Of a stretch of 33,978 nt of DNA, positions 10,464 through 19,257 are shown one piece after another. Each line of letters starts with the position of its first letter. Position 1 is the first letter of the stretch. The DNA comes from Priapulus caudatus (Eukaryota; Priapulida; Priapulimorpha; Priapulimorphida; Priapulidae), in the NCBI RefSeq assembly GCF_000485595.1, contig NW_014577180.1, positions 406,803 through 440,780 on the forward strand, read 5' to 3'. The notes under the pieces are model-generated. The model did not search any database. It saw only the letters and a list, made by a program, of their open reading frames with translations, and was not told the DNA's origin. The translations under genes were made by a program, and so were the position numbers.

Positions 10464-10658
10464 ATGAGCATCCCTGCTCACGTTCCCGCAATGCTCGTGA
10501 TCCTTATCCCGTGCGTAGCTGTCGGTGTGCTCATCTACGTGCTAATGTCCCTGCACACGAAAATAGACGAGAATGCCGAGCTCATCGAGCAGGATTTGGA
10601 GCCGCTGAATGAGAAGGAACTGATAATCAAAGACAACGTCATCGGCACCATGGTGTAG
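10464..10658 (+). CDS. Candidate 64-residue single-pass membrane micropeptide with acidic tail
   Basis: ATG 10464 (A at -3) opens a frame to TAG 10658. Residues 1-8 are short and polar (MSIPAHVP). Residues 9-30 are a membrane helix containing a Pro-Cys kink (IPCVAVGVLIYVLM). Residues 31-64 are an acidic tail, with nine Asp/Glu against three Lys (KIDENAELIEQDLEPLNEKE, then a hydrophobic-polar end). The third positions are GC-biased and the sequence is not repetitive, so it looks coding. The frame extends in phase to an upstream ATG at 10314, but that start has a weak context and adds a featureless 50 residues. A competing frame starts at 10427 with a strong context (atcATGG) and overlaps, which could reduce initiation here. 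No family is recognised. It could be a last exon. Confidence 0.45.
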   Translation: MSIPAHVPAMLVILIPCVAVGVLIYVLMSLHTKIDENAELIEQDLEPLNEKELIIKDNVIGTMV

Positions 10659-10744
10659 ATGTAACGATAAGGCGTCCGATCACGACAAGATGGCTATCGA
10701 TTACGTATACACGCACGTATCAATTCTTAGGTAAAGCACGGTAA

Positions 10745-10925
10745 ACAACGTGTGGTTAGATTAAGAAAGAGAAAGAGAGAGAGAGAAAGAGAGGAGGTAG
10801 GAGGAGGAGAAGAGAGAGAGAAAGGTAAATAAAAGGCTGAATGAGACAGGGGAGAGAGAGCGCGCTGGAGCGGGAGAGAAGGAGAGAGGGGGAGAAAGAG
10901 AGTATCTGGGGGAGAGCGAGGACTG
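10745..10925. repeat. GA-rich purine tract
   Basis: Imperfect GAGA/GGAG sequence, almost all purine on the + strand. It contains the AATAAA noted separately. Confidence 0.8.
10828..10833 (+). terminator. AATAAA, possible polyadenylation signal
   Basis: A canonical hexamer 170 bp after the stop of the second membrane micro-ORF, on the same strand. It is suggestive for a transcript ending near 10.85 kb, but a hexamer is weak evidence alone and the downstream sequence is GA-rich rather than clearly GU-rich. Confidence 0.3.
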
Positions 10926-11493
10926 TGAACGGTTGCGTTCTATACCAAAGAGGAAAAGGAACGTCTAACGCTGATTTATGACATTTATAAAATTACTAAA
11001 TGTAATAATGAGAACGGTGAAATTGTGTTAAGCTACCGGAAATGTTTAGCTACCGGAAATGCGTCAATTTATTATATAGCGTGTTAGACTACATGTTTAG
11101 ATTCTAATTAAGCATCATGTTCTGTGAAGGGCTACATCGCTATTCCATATACAACGAGTTGTTTCAGATCTATCACTATTCCCTGTGACAGAGATGCTCG
11201 TATGCAGCCTAGTTATATACCTAGCATTTGTATAGCCTATATACATATACATTGTATCCGATTGGTCTGTAAACATCATGGGGTTAGGTGAACAAAACAT
11301 TGGTCAGGTTCTCTATCCAAGTGATTAGCGTGGTTAAATTAGATTCCTATAAAATGATCACATGCAAAGAAGCGACTGATGTGGTGATTGCGACAAGATT
11401 ATACGTCATAAGAAGACGTCTTCTATGTCGCGTGAACTCCTAAGGAATACGATGTAGGATTCGACATACCCCTTTACAGAACAAGTTAAATTA

Positions 11494-11494
<1 letters not shown>
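10926..11494. other. Intergenic AT-rich sequence
   Basis: No gene is seen. AGCTACCGGAAATG is repeated 15 bp apart near 11032 and 11047. The rest is unique-looking. Confidence 0.4.

Positions 11495-11551
<57 letters not shown>
11495..11551. repeat. (TA)n microsatellite
   Basis: Alternating TA with one phase slip near 11529. It is self-complementary and likely to extrude. Confidence 0.9.
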
Positions 11552-11695
11552 CCTCACCGATGTTGGAGCGAAGAAAAGTGACATGATCACCGTTCGTTCG
11601 TTCATTCGTGCGCATGGGAAACGATGCATTACTCATACACGTCAACGTTGGGCAGAAAATCATTCACAGGATATGTGATACTAGTATACGTACCT

Positions 11696-11753
11696 CGAGA
11701 GAGGAGGGAGAGAGTAGAGAGAAGAGAGAGAGAGGAGAGACGAAGAGGAGCAG

Positions 11754-11816
<63 letters not shown>

Positions 11817-12060
11817 CGAGAGAGACGAGAGCAGAAGAGAGAGGAGGAGAGAAGAAGAGGAAAAGCGGGAGGGAGGCGAACGAAAAAAGATAGAGAAGTT
11901 AGAGATTTGAGTACATCTGTGTGTTGCAAATGTGTGATGAAAGTGATGAATGAGAGAAGAGAAACAGAGAGAATGGAGGAAGGAGAGGGAGGGAATGTGT
12001 ATGAAGCGCAAGGGATGCAATAGATGGAGGGAAAAGGGGCGGTAAGAGGAAGAGATATGA
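11696..12060. repeat. GA/GAGG polypurine tract
   Basis: Runs of GAGAGA with GGA and GAA interruptions, nearly pure purine to about 11900 and purine-biased to 12060. It encodes Arg/Glu-rich frames on the + strand and Ser/Leu-rich frames on the - strand, all artefacts. Confidence 0.85.
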
Positions 12061-12379
12061 TCTTAACGTTAATTTTACATTTGAGGGCTTAGATGTGTTA
12101 TAACGAGCACTCCTCATCCAAACGCAACTGCTAACAGCAATCTTGTATTGCACATGTTACACAGTGATCAAGAGGGTTGTTGGAAGCCTAGGCGCGGATT
12201 CTGCCTGATTCAACGGCCGCGGCGCTATGCCGCACCTTCCGAGCACCAACAACAACGCTGCAGCCAGCAGTTTAATTATTCAAGTTGTAATTCAACTGAA
12301 AAACACATGTTTGCATTCTTAGGATAGGGAGCTTTCAGGTGAAACACAGTCAACACACATTATTACAATAACGGCTTAT
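12061..12379. other. Unique sequence before the assembly gap
   Basis: No gene is seen. A GC-rich patch (near 12210-12230) includes CGGCCGCGGCGC. The sequence ends at the run of N. Confidence 0.4.
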
Positions 12380-12404
12380 NNNNNNNNNNNNNNNNNNNNN
12401 NNNN
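12380..12404. other. Assembly gap of 25 N
   Basis: Twenty-five consecutive N bases, probably a fixed-size scaffold gap. It lies 16 bp before the outer end of a foldback element, so the hairpin may have broken the assembly. Confidence 0.98.
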
Positions 12405-12420
12405 AAATTTACATATAATA

Positions 12421-13138
12421 TCAAGAGTGCATAAGTGAGAGAGTATGACACGTTTTAACAGCGTTTTGCCCATAGTTTCCCAAACTGGTAAATAATCTAT
12501 CAATATGTTGAATAATATATTCAAACTTTACATTGTTTTCGTTCTATGATTCTACCCGTTGAACATATGGACACCACCAATTTACCTGAAATCGTATGTT
12601 GTTCTTCAAAAATTATTGAAACGGACACGCGCTTTCGTTCTAGTTTTCACGCATGATGCATCTCTCCGACCGACTTTCTTATGGACTAGTGTTCTTGTTG
12701 TCTATTGACGGTTACGCTGGGGGCCGTAACGGGAAGTCAGACTGCGCTAGCTAGCTGCCGTGAAGGGCGCATTGTATTTATTTTTTGCACGCTGGAAACG
12801 CTGCACGCTGTACAATTCCGATGACTAATATGCCCCATACGACCCAAAGTCGCGTCCATAGCAATTAGACACTAATCCATAGAAGATTCGGTCGGAGAGA
12901 TTGCTTTCATGCGTGAAAACTGTACGAAACCGTGTGTCGTTTCAAATAACTGTTTTGAGAACACAATACGATTTTCAGGTAAATGGGGTGTCATATGACT
13001 AAGGGCGAATCATAGACGGAAAACAAGGTAAACGTTTGAATATTTTCATTCACATTATTGATAGATTATTTACCAGTGAAAACTATGCAAAACGCTGTCA
13101 AACCGTGGTCATCTCTTCTCGTATTATGCACTCTTGAG
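12421..13138. mobile_element. 718-bp foldback element with inverted arms of about 270 bp
   Basis: The left arm (12421-12692) starts TCAAGAGTGCATAA and returns in inverted orientation as the right arm (12869-13138), ending TTATGCACTCTTGA. Matching internal landmarks include GACAGCGTTTTG-like and TAAATAATCTATCAAT blocks on the left against ATTGATAGATTATTTA and CAAAACGCTGTC on the right. CTCTCCGACCGA on the left pairs with TCGGTCGGAGAG on the right near the loop. The 176-bp spacer has no ORF. The flanks are AT-rich, so a target duplication cannot be fixed. Arms this long suit a foldback-type or MITE-derived DNA element. Confidence 0.88.
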
Positions 13139-13465
13139 AATATTATTATATATAAATTAATACATACATAATTTAACATATATAAATATTATATGAAATA
13201 AATATACATGATTAACATATAATATTTATATAATTTAAATAATACATTATTTACATATAATATTTACTATTAATTATATAATGCATTATTTAGTATAATA
13301 TATTAATATATATTATAATATATTATATGTTAAATAACTGCATTATATAATATATAATATATTATATTAATTATTATAATATATGTATATAATTTAATAT
13401 TATTATAATTATATAATTTTAATATATTATATGCTAAATAATGCATTATATCATATATAATTTTT
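13139..13465. repeat. AT-rich satellite-like DNA, left block
   Basis: Nearly GC-free sequence built from variants of ATATAATATTTATA and the palindrome TAAATAATGCATTATTTA (near-copies at about 13238, 13279, 13334 and 13434). It matches the AT block at 14242-14830 in style and motif, so the two were probably one array split by the element at 13466-14241. Confidence 0.75.
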
Positions 13466-14241
13466 AACGTTCGGCACGCGTGTGTCTGTATGCCTCCGGG
13501 TGGGCCCCTTGCCCCCAGCAAAAAAAAACAAGTGAACATCGCGAACATAACAAGCCGTTGAATTGAAAAAATTAATTTCGCAGCCATGTTTCAAGCTTAA
13601 CTGCAAGCATTAGTGTACCAGCTATATCACAGGCACTTGGACCGTTTTCAATAATAAAATGATGGTTAATAATTAAACTTTCAGTACTACTACTATAGCC
13701 TACCGGTACCAGTACACGCAAATAGTCTAATGTTGAGGACTTATAAACTTACTTCAAAGGCACGTCCAATACACCCGCTTGCAACACATGCCCCAGGATC
13801 AAGAACCTGGGTCCAAGTATACAAATGCCTAACCTAACCTAATTCCTAACCTAACCCTTAGTCCTAACCCTAACCCTAACCATACACCTAACCTATTATA
13901 TTGATATAATTTATATTTATATTGATGTAAATGACATTGGTTTTATTGGGACCCATGTTCTCTATCCTTGAACCCAACACATAGCCCGCACGCCATTGTG
14001 CATGCACAGATACACAGTAGGTTAGAGTGTAACCGAAACGGGTTCGTAGTGATTTTGGGGGAGAAAATGCCAATGTATGGAAGCTTATGTATGAACTTCA
14101 TGGGGAGGAAAGCAGACCAGTGGTACATTTTTTCAAATTCAACGGCTTGTTATGTTCCGATGTTCACTTGTTTTTTTTGCTGCGTTTGTCACGTCGTAAG
14201 GGGCCCTACCGAGCTTACTTAACGGACCAGTGCCGAACGTC
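13466..14241. mobile_element. Element with about 115-bp terminal inverted repeats, inserted in AT-rich DNA
   Basis: The left end AACGTTCGGCAC (13466) is mirrored by GTGCCGAACGT at the right end (to 14240). Inside, AAACAAGTGAACATC and AACATAACAAGCCGTTGAAT (13527-13563) are mirrored by ATTCAACGGCTTGTTATGTT and GATGTTCACTTGTTTTTTT (about 14138-14178), and GGGCCCC/GGGGCCC also pair. The interior carries telomere-like repeats but no convincing transposase; frames of 60-85 codons there have no domain. Flanking AT-rich DNA hides any target duplication. Superfamily unknown. Confidence 0.8.
13826..13896. repeat. Telomere-like CCTAA/CCCTAA tract
   Basis: Mixed tandem CCTAAC and CCCTAAC units (for example TAACCCTAACCCTAACC), interrupted by CCTAATT and CCTTAGT. 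This is an interstitial telomere-like sequence inside the inverted-repeat element. The unit mixture prevents using it to choose between TTAGG and TTAGGG telomeres. Confidence 0.85.
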
Positions 14242-14830
14242 AAAATATTATTAATTATGATATATAATTATATAATTATATATATATTATATATTATATA
14301 ATATTATATAAATATATATACCTTATTTAACATATATATATTAATTAATTTAAATAATACATTATTTAACATATAATATATATATAATATTATAATTAGT
14401 ATTATATGTTATAACTGTATTTATAATTATATAATATTTTATCTAAATTATGATGATAATTATATATTATATAATAATATTATATAATAGATATACATTA
14501 TATTATATAATTATATACATTTTATAATTATATATAATTATATTATATATTTATATATACTATACTATATAATTCTATATCATATATTATATAATATATA
14601 ATATATCTATATTCGTTAAATAATGTATATTTTATTTATATATATATTATATGTTAAATAAGGGTATTATTTATTTATATAATATATGTATATGTCTAAA
14701 TAATGTATTATTTAGGCAATATACATTATTTAACAGTATAACTATATTATTTATATATTATAAAGGCATTATTTAGTAAATAATGACTTTATACGCGTAT
14801 TAATGCTGCTAGAATAATATTTTTACCGTT
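14242..14830. repeat. AT-rich satellite-like DNA, right block
   Basis: About 580 bp that is almost entirely A and T, with multiple TTATATAATATTATA palindromes and repeated TTAAATAATGTATTATTTA-type motifs (near 14343, 14616, 14655, 14696 and 14724). No coding content. Confidence 0.8.
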
Positions 14831-14850
14831 GGCACCCATATGCGCGTGCC
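14763..14850 (+). repeat. Direct repeat, left copy, flanking the GT block
   Basis: It starts AAAGGCATTATTTAGTAAAT, continues through GACTTTATACGC, and ends ATATTTTTACCGTTGGCACCC. The same blocks occur in order at 15556-15645. The copies differ by small indels. They flank GT-rich DNA of about 700 bp. Confidence 0.8.
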
Positions 14851-15480
14851 CGTGTGTGCATGCATGCCATGCAGTTTGTTTTGTCGTGTGTGGTGCGCGC
14901 TGCGCGTCGTTTGTGTGTGTGTGTGTGTGTGTTGTTTTGGGTGTGCTGGTGTGCGTGTGTTGTGCCCGTTTGTGTGTGTCGTGACGTGGTTCTGCTGTTA
15001 CACTGCTTTTGTGTGTGGGTGTGTTGTGTGTGTGGTGTGTGTAGGTGTGTGCTGTGTGGATGTGTTTGTGTGCTCTGCTGTGGTGTTTTTGTGTTTTGTG
15101 TTGGTGCGTAACCATGGTGTGGTGTTGTGCTGTGTTGTGTGTGTGTGTGGTATGTGTACCCGCGCGCGCGCGTGTGTGTGTGTGCGTGACGCGTGCGTGT
15201 GGATGTGCGTGCAATCTGTGTGTAGCAGCATATCTGGTACGCCTAAATGTGCTGTGTGTCTGTGTGTTGGGTGTTGTGTGTGTGTGTGTTGTGAATGTAT
15301 GTGTAGATGGTGTGTGACATGTATGTTGTGTGGCGTAGCGCGTCGTGTGCCACTGTGTGTGTGTGATGCGTACTTGCATGTTACGCTCGCGCTCATCTGC
15401 CGGATTTACTCACCAGATATGCCGTATTCCTATATTAGACGAGGGGTAGGAGGCGTGCGCTAGAGAGAGATGAGGCTGGG
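14840..15480. repeat. Degenerate GT/TGTG-rich block
   Basis: GTGT-dominated sequence with frequent TTGTG, GTGCTG and CGCG interruptions. It reads as a 200-codon Cys/Val-rich frame forward and His/Thr-rich frames in reverse. The lack of any non-repeat protein segment argues against a gene. Confidence 0.8.
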
Positions 15481-15555
15481 GCTGCGTGTTGTTGAACACA
15501 TAGCTCTTATGTTAAATAATGTATTATTTATTTATATAATATATTATTTATTATA

Positions 15556-15645
15556 TAAAGGCATTATTTAGTAAATAATGACTTTATACGCTATATAATG
15601 TGCTAAATAATATTTTTACCATTGGCACCCCATACGCGCACATAC
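15556..15645 (+). repeat. Direct repeat, right copy, flanking the GT block
   Basis: Second copy of the 14763-14850 sequence, in the same orientation: AAAGGCATTATTTAGTAAAT, GACTTTATACGC and ATATTTTTACCATTGGCACCC, followed in both cases by a dinucleotide-rich CGCGCA or GCGCGTG run. Confidence 0.8.
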
Positions 15646-16610
15646 GCACGCACGTACACGCGCAAGCACGCACACGCACCACGATGCACATAACGGATCG
15701 TCGTCGCTCACCGATATATAATGCACGTTGAGCGTGAAGTGACGTGAATTACCCGTCGAGCGTCCCATCAGCAGTTCCTCCGACCTAATCACACGCATTT
15801 CATCGTCGCCCTCCTCGCCGTTAATTGTCAGGGCAGATGCGACTACAGTAATTATGAGTCCGCACCGATACTGCCGCGACTACTATGAGGAGGGCATTAT
15901 TAGCTATACTGCTCGCGCGCGGGCGTTGACATTCCAACAGAACGCGTCACTCTCCCATGAGAGTAATGCGGTGGCGAGCCGTCGATAAGTTATTATTAAG
16001 AGAGCATGACTTGCGAGGGTATATTCTCATATTAAAATGTGAACGCCGTGGCGTTCAGTTCATAGAATTTCGTCAATTTCTCCACGAAGTTAAGATAAAA
16101 TACGAGCTCATCGCAAGTCTCCATTACAAACGATGACAGCAAAACCTGGCACAATGAGAACAACAGTTACCACTGAGACATGACACACAGAGTGATCGCA
16201 TATATTTGCAATTGTACTATTTTTCGCACGTATGAGAGCAACAATCGCCGCTCTCAATACAATGCAGTATTGCTGTGGCAACCATGCAGGCAGCTGTGCG
16301 TACGCGAGTCCACCAAGACTTGTTTTCTTTTGGCATTGGGACGCGGCGCATAGTTTATGCATCGTAGTTCAGCACATAGCTGTGAATTGGTTGCACCAGG
16401 GGTTACTGTGCTGAGTGTTCTTGAAGTCCGTTTGTTGTGGTGGCAGGCACACCCGTTTGCGTGCCTGCGCTGTGCGCGTTTTATTGTCATTGTGTTTACA
16501 TCATGGGATATTGAAGTTAGCTGTCTTTAATATACAAGTTCGGAAATTCAATTACTTACTACCTACCTCACCGTATCTTCAAGAAAACTTTACATTATAC
16601 TATATATATA
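15646..16610. other. Intergenic sequence, no gene seen
   Basis: Unique-looking sequence after a short CACGCA run. Frames at 16108-16490 on both strands overlap each other and show no domain or splice structure. Confidence 0.4.
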
Positions 16611-16638
16611 GCGCGCGCGCGCGTGTGTGTGTTTGTAT

Positions 16639-16683
<45 letters not shown>

Positions 16684-16743
16684 CGTGCGTGCGCGTGCGT
16701 GTTTGTGCATGTGCGTCTGTCCGTGTGTGTGTGTGTGTGGTGT

Positions 16744-16790
<47 letters not shown>

Positions 16791-16829
16791 TGTGTGTGTG
16801 GTATGTGTGTGTGTGTGTGTGTGTGTTGG

Positions 16830-16884
<55 letters not shown>

Positions 16885-16970
16885 TGAGTGTGAGTGGGTG
16901 TGTGTGTGTGTATGTGTGCGTGTGTGTGTGTGTGCGTGCGCGCGCGCGTGTGTGTATGTGTGTGCGTAGG
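16611..16970. repeat. Long (GT)n microsatellite, about 360 bp
   Basis: It starts as (GC)n, then runs almost pure GT with occasional GTGC, GGTGTG and GTAT interruptions. A frame of 180 codons across it is Cys/Val-only and artefactual. Confidence 0.95.
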
Positions 16971-17112
16971 TCCCTATTTGTGTTTTGTGGCGGTATCCAC
17001 GCACCGTTTGGCTCGATATTGACGAATGCTTTAGGTAGGAATATTTGCATAAGGTCGCACACATAACAATTAATTAACATGCAGACAGACACGCGTGCGT
17101 GTACGCACAATC

Positions 17113-17142
17113 ACACAAACAAACAAACGAACAAACAAACAA
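17113..17142. repeat. (CAAA)n tetranucleotide
   Basis: CAAACAAACAAACGAACAAA-type repeat of about seven units, following CACGCA-type sequence. Confidence 0.85.
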
Positions 17143-18960
17143 ACGCATGCACACACGTGCGATTTGTCAATTAACATAGGTCGACCCAGCTAGCCAGATC
17201 GGTTGAGAGTCAATCTCACGTAAATTTGTCTTTTCATTTGATTCCATGATATGAGTTGATCTGCCATTCGCTGCGTCTCGAAATCTCGTGAAGTATGTAA
17301 CGACGGCAACTAATTTCTACAGAATATATCTCATCAGAAGTAACCATGGAAACGGACAAATAATCACAAATCCTGTTTGTTCCCTAATTTCGCCACATGC
17401 ACGCTGCCTGGTACCACCAATCAATCGACGATTTCTCAACCTGCTAGAAACAGATGCCATGATTAAGGACGCCATGTCAAAATTACTCACCGCCCCCCCA
17501 AGCGGTTAGCGGTTATCGATTTAGCAACCCCAGTGTTTACGCAGAAAACGATCACGAAATCAGGATGTAACTGTACACTAACACACTGCATGTAAACAGG
17601 GTACGCACGAACATCGCACCAGGTATCGCAAAGGTCATCTCTCTTAATAAAATTATCTCAACTAAGCCGAGAACGGGAATTTCGCCGAGTCTCATCGCAA
17701 CTTTTGTCAGCTTCTTCATGTAAAATAAGTGCTCCTCTGAGAACGGAAAAAAGCGCTATAAGTGAGCGTCGAGGTTAATGTACTGACGCTTAGCTGCAGA
17801 AAGACCCATTCACAAATAGTGCAAGCGAGAAAAAGCAAGCTGTTGAGAGAAAGATAGGCGATAGGTATAGACCGAGAATAACACAGAGAGACAGTGAGAG
17901 GAGAGGGTATCAGGCGAACGCGAGAGCGAGATAGAGTGGGGAAGCAACAGACATAGATTACGAAAGGTAAAGAGAGAAACAATGCGTATAGAGAATGCTA
18001 ATGAAAGAAGAACCTGGAGAGAAAAAGAACAAATAAATAAATAGGAAGAGAAGAGTCATTAGACGACGACGAACAAGATGCAGAAGGTAAAGACAATCAT
18101 ATTAGCTTGAAGCACAGAAAACCTATCGTAGCCTCACTCCGAGACCCATCATCGCACGAATAGCTCCCGCTTGACTTTGGCGCACCTTATGTATCAGATG
18201 AGCGCTTATTAATTCCGCCTACAGACGCATTGTATCGGATGAACACGTATTGGCACGTGAACATTCGCTAGAGAGCACTAGTGAAGATTTGCTCAAATCC
18301 CGTTTACGTTAGAAAGATGTGATAGAGATTAGACAGACTTTAGACAGAATGCTAGCTAATCCCCCCACTTGCGGTATGTCGACCGATACACATGAGCCTT
18401 TTCCTGTGCGGTGCACATAAGTATAATGCATGCCCGCAGGCGTCTGAAATAAGATCATATTAATGAATTAATAAGTACAGTATAATGTTTCCAGCTACCG
18501 CCCCACTGACTACAGTTACCAGTAAATTTTTATTGGGTAATGCTAGCACTTCTAATTTTCGTGTCTAATCTTAACGGGTTTTCCCAATTTTCTGCAACAC
18601 TGCAATCGTTCCGTATACGTAGCACTAAAGAAGGTATGCACTGGACTTCAAGCCGTACCAAAAACGGCTGGTGTCCCAAGCCTTTAACCTAATCTAACCC
18701 AATTTTGACTAATCAGAGAGCGCCCTCTTACTACTAGAAAAACTGTTTTACTCGTTCTTCAACGGGGATAAGAACGACTACGAATCTGCCTATCAAGGTT
18801 GTACGTACTTTTGTGGTGACTCCTCTGTTATTATGATCACAATATTACTGAGAAAACGTGAAAAGTTTATATCTACGTATTTACTTCTCGATCACGCGCA
18901 CAGTGAATAGTGCTTTATAGCTAGTCTGTGGGCTTATACATAAAAAGCAAAATTTTGGGT
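17143..18960. other. Intergenic sequence with a purine-biased stretch
   Basis: No gene is supported. A 73-codon frame at 17288-17509 has no recognised domain. Sequence at 17800-18065 is rich in GAGA and GAAA but is not a clean microsatellite. The remainder is unique-looking. Confidence 0.4.
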
Positions 18961-18967
18961 AGATTCT

Positions 18968-19075
18968 TGGCACCCATGTTTAAACACACCTAGCAACATC
19001 ACTGATTAAGAAAAAAATGGGTGCCAGTTTTTCCATAAACATTTTGGGCCGCCATTTTGAATTTCAAAATGGCGG
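18968..19075. repeat. Inverted repeats just upstream of the pseudogene
   Basis: TGGCACCCAT (18968-18977) is mirrored by ATGGGTGCCA (19017-19026). A perfect palindrome with 13-bp arms follows at 19049-19075 (CCGCCATTTTGAA, one base, then its complement), carrying an AAAATGGCGGC core. These lie in non-coding DNA directly before recognisable pseudogene sequence begins, and may belong to the same element. Confidence 0.8.
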
Positions 19076-19257
19076 CGTTTTTTAAAGCGATTTGTATAAT
19101 TTTTTTGGTATTCAACATTATTTTAAATGTATAATCGAAATGCGTTCATAGAGTTTGGGTACCAAATGAATTATAGTTGAGACAACTTTTCATCTGAACT
19201 CTGTTTGCATGGATAGAAACAGGTTTTCGACGTTATTATCAAAAAATATATATAATC

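Noticed and set aside
11608-12020. Arg/Glu-rich forward and Ser/Leu-rich reverse frames
   Set aside because: Translation of the GA polypurine tract.
13826-13896. Chromosome end
   Set aside because: The telomere-like tract is short, degenerate, and flanked on both sides by other DNA within a transposon-like element.
14840-15463. 207-codon forward frame rich in Cys and Val
   Set aside because: It is a translated GT tract. The opposite strand is equally open as His/Thr, and no non-repeat segment exists.
16415-16969. 184-codon forward frame, and reverse frames of 154-171 codons
   Set aside because: They cover the (GT)n tract at 16611-16970; composition is repeat-determined.
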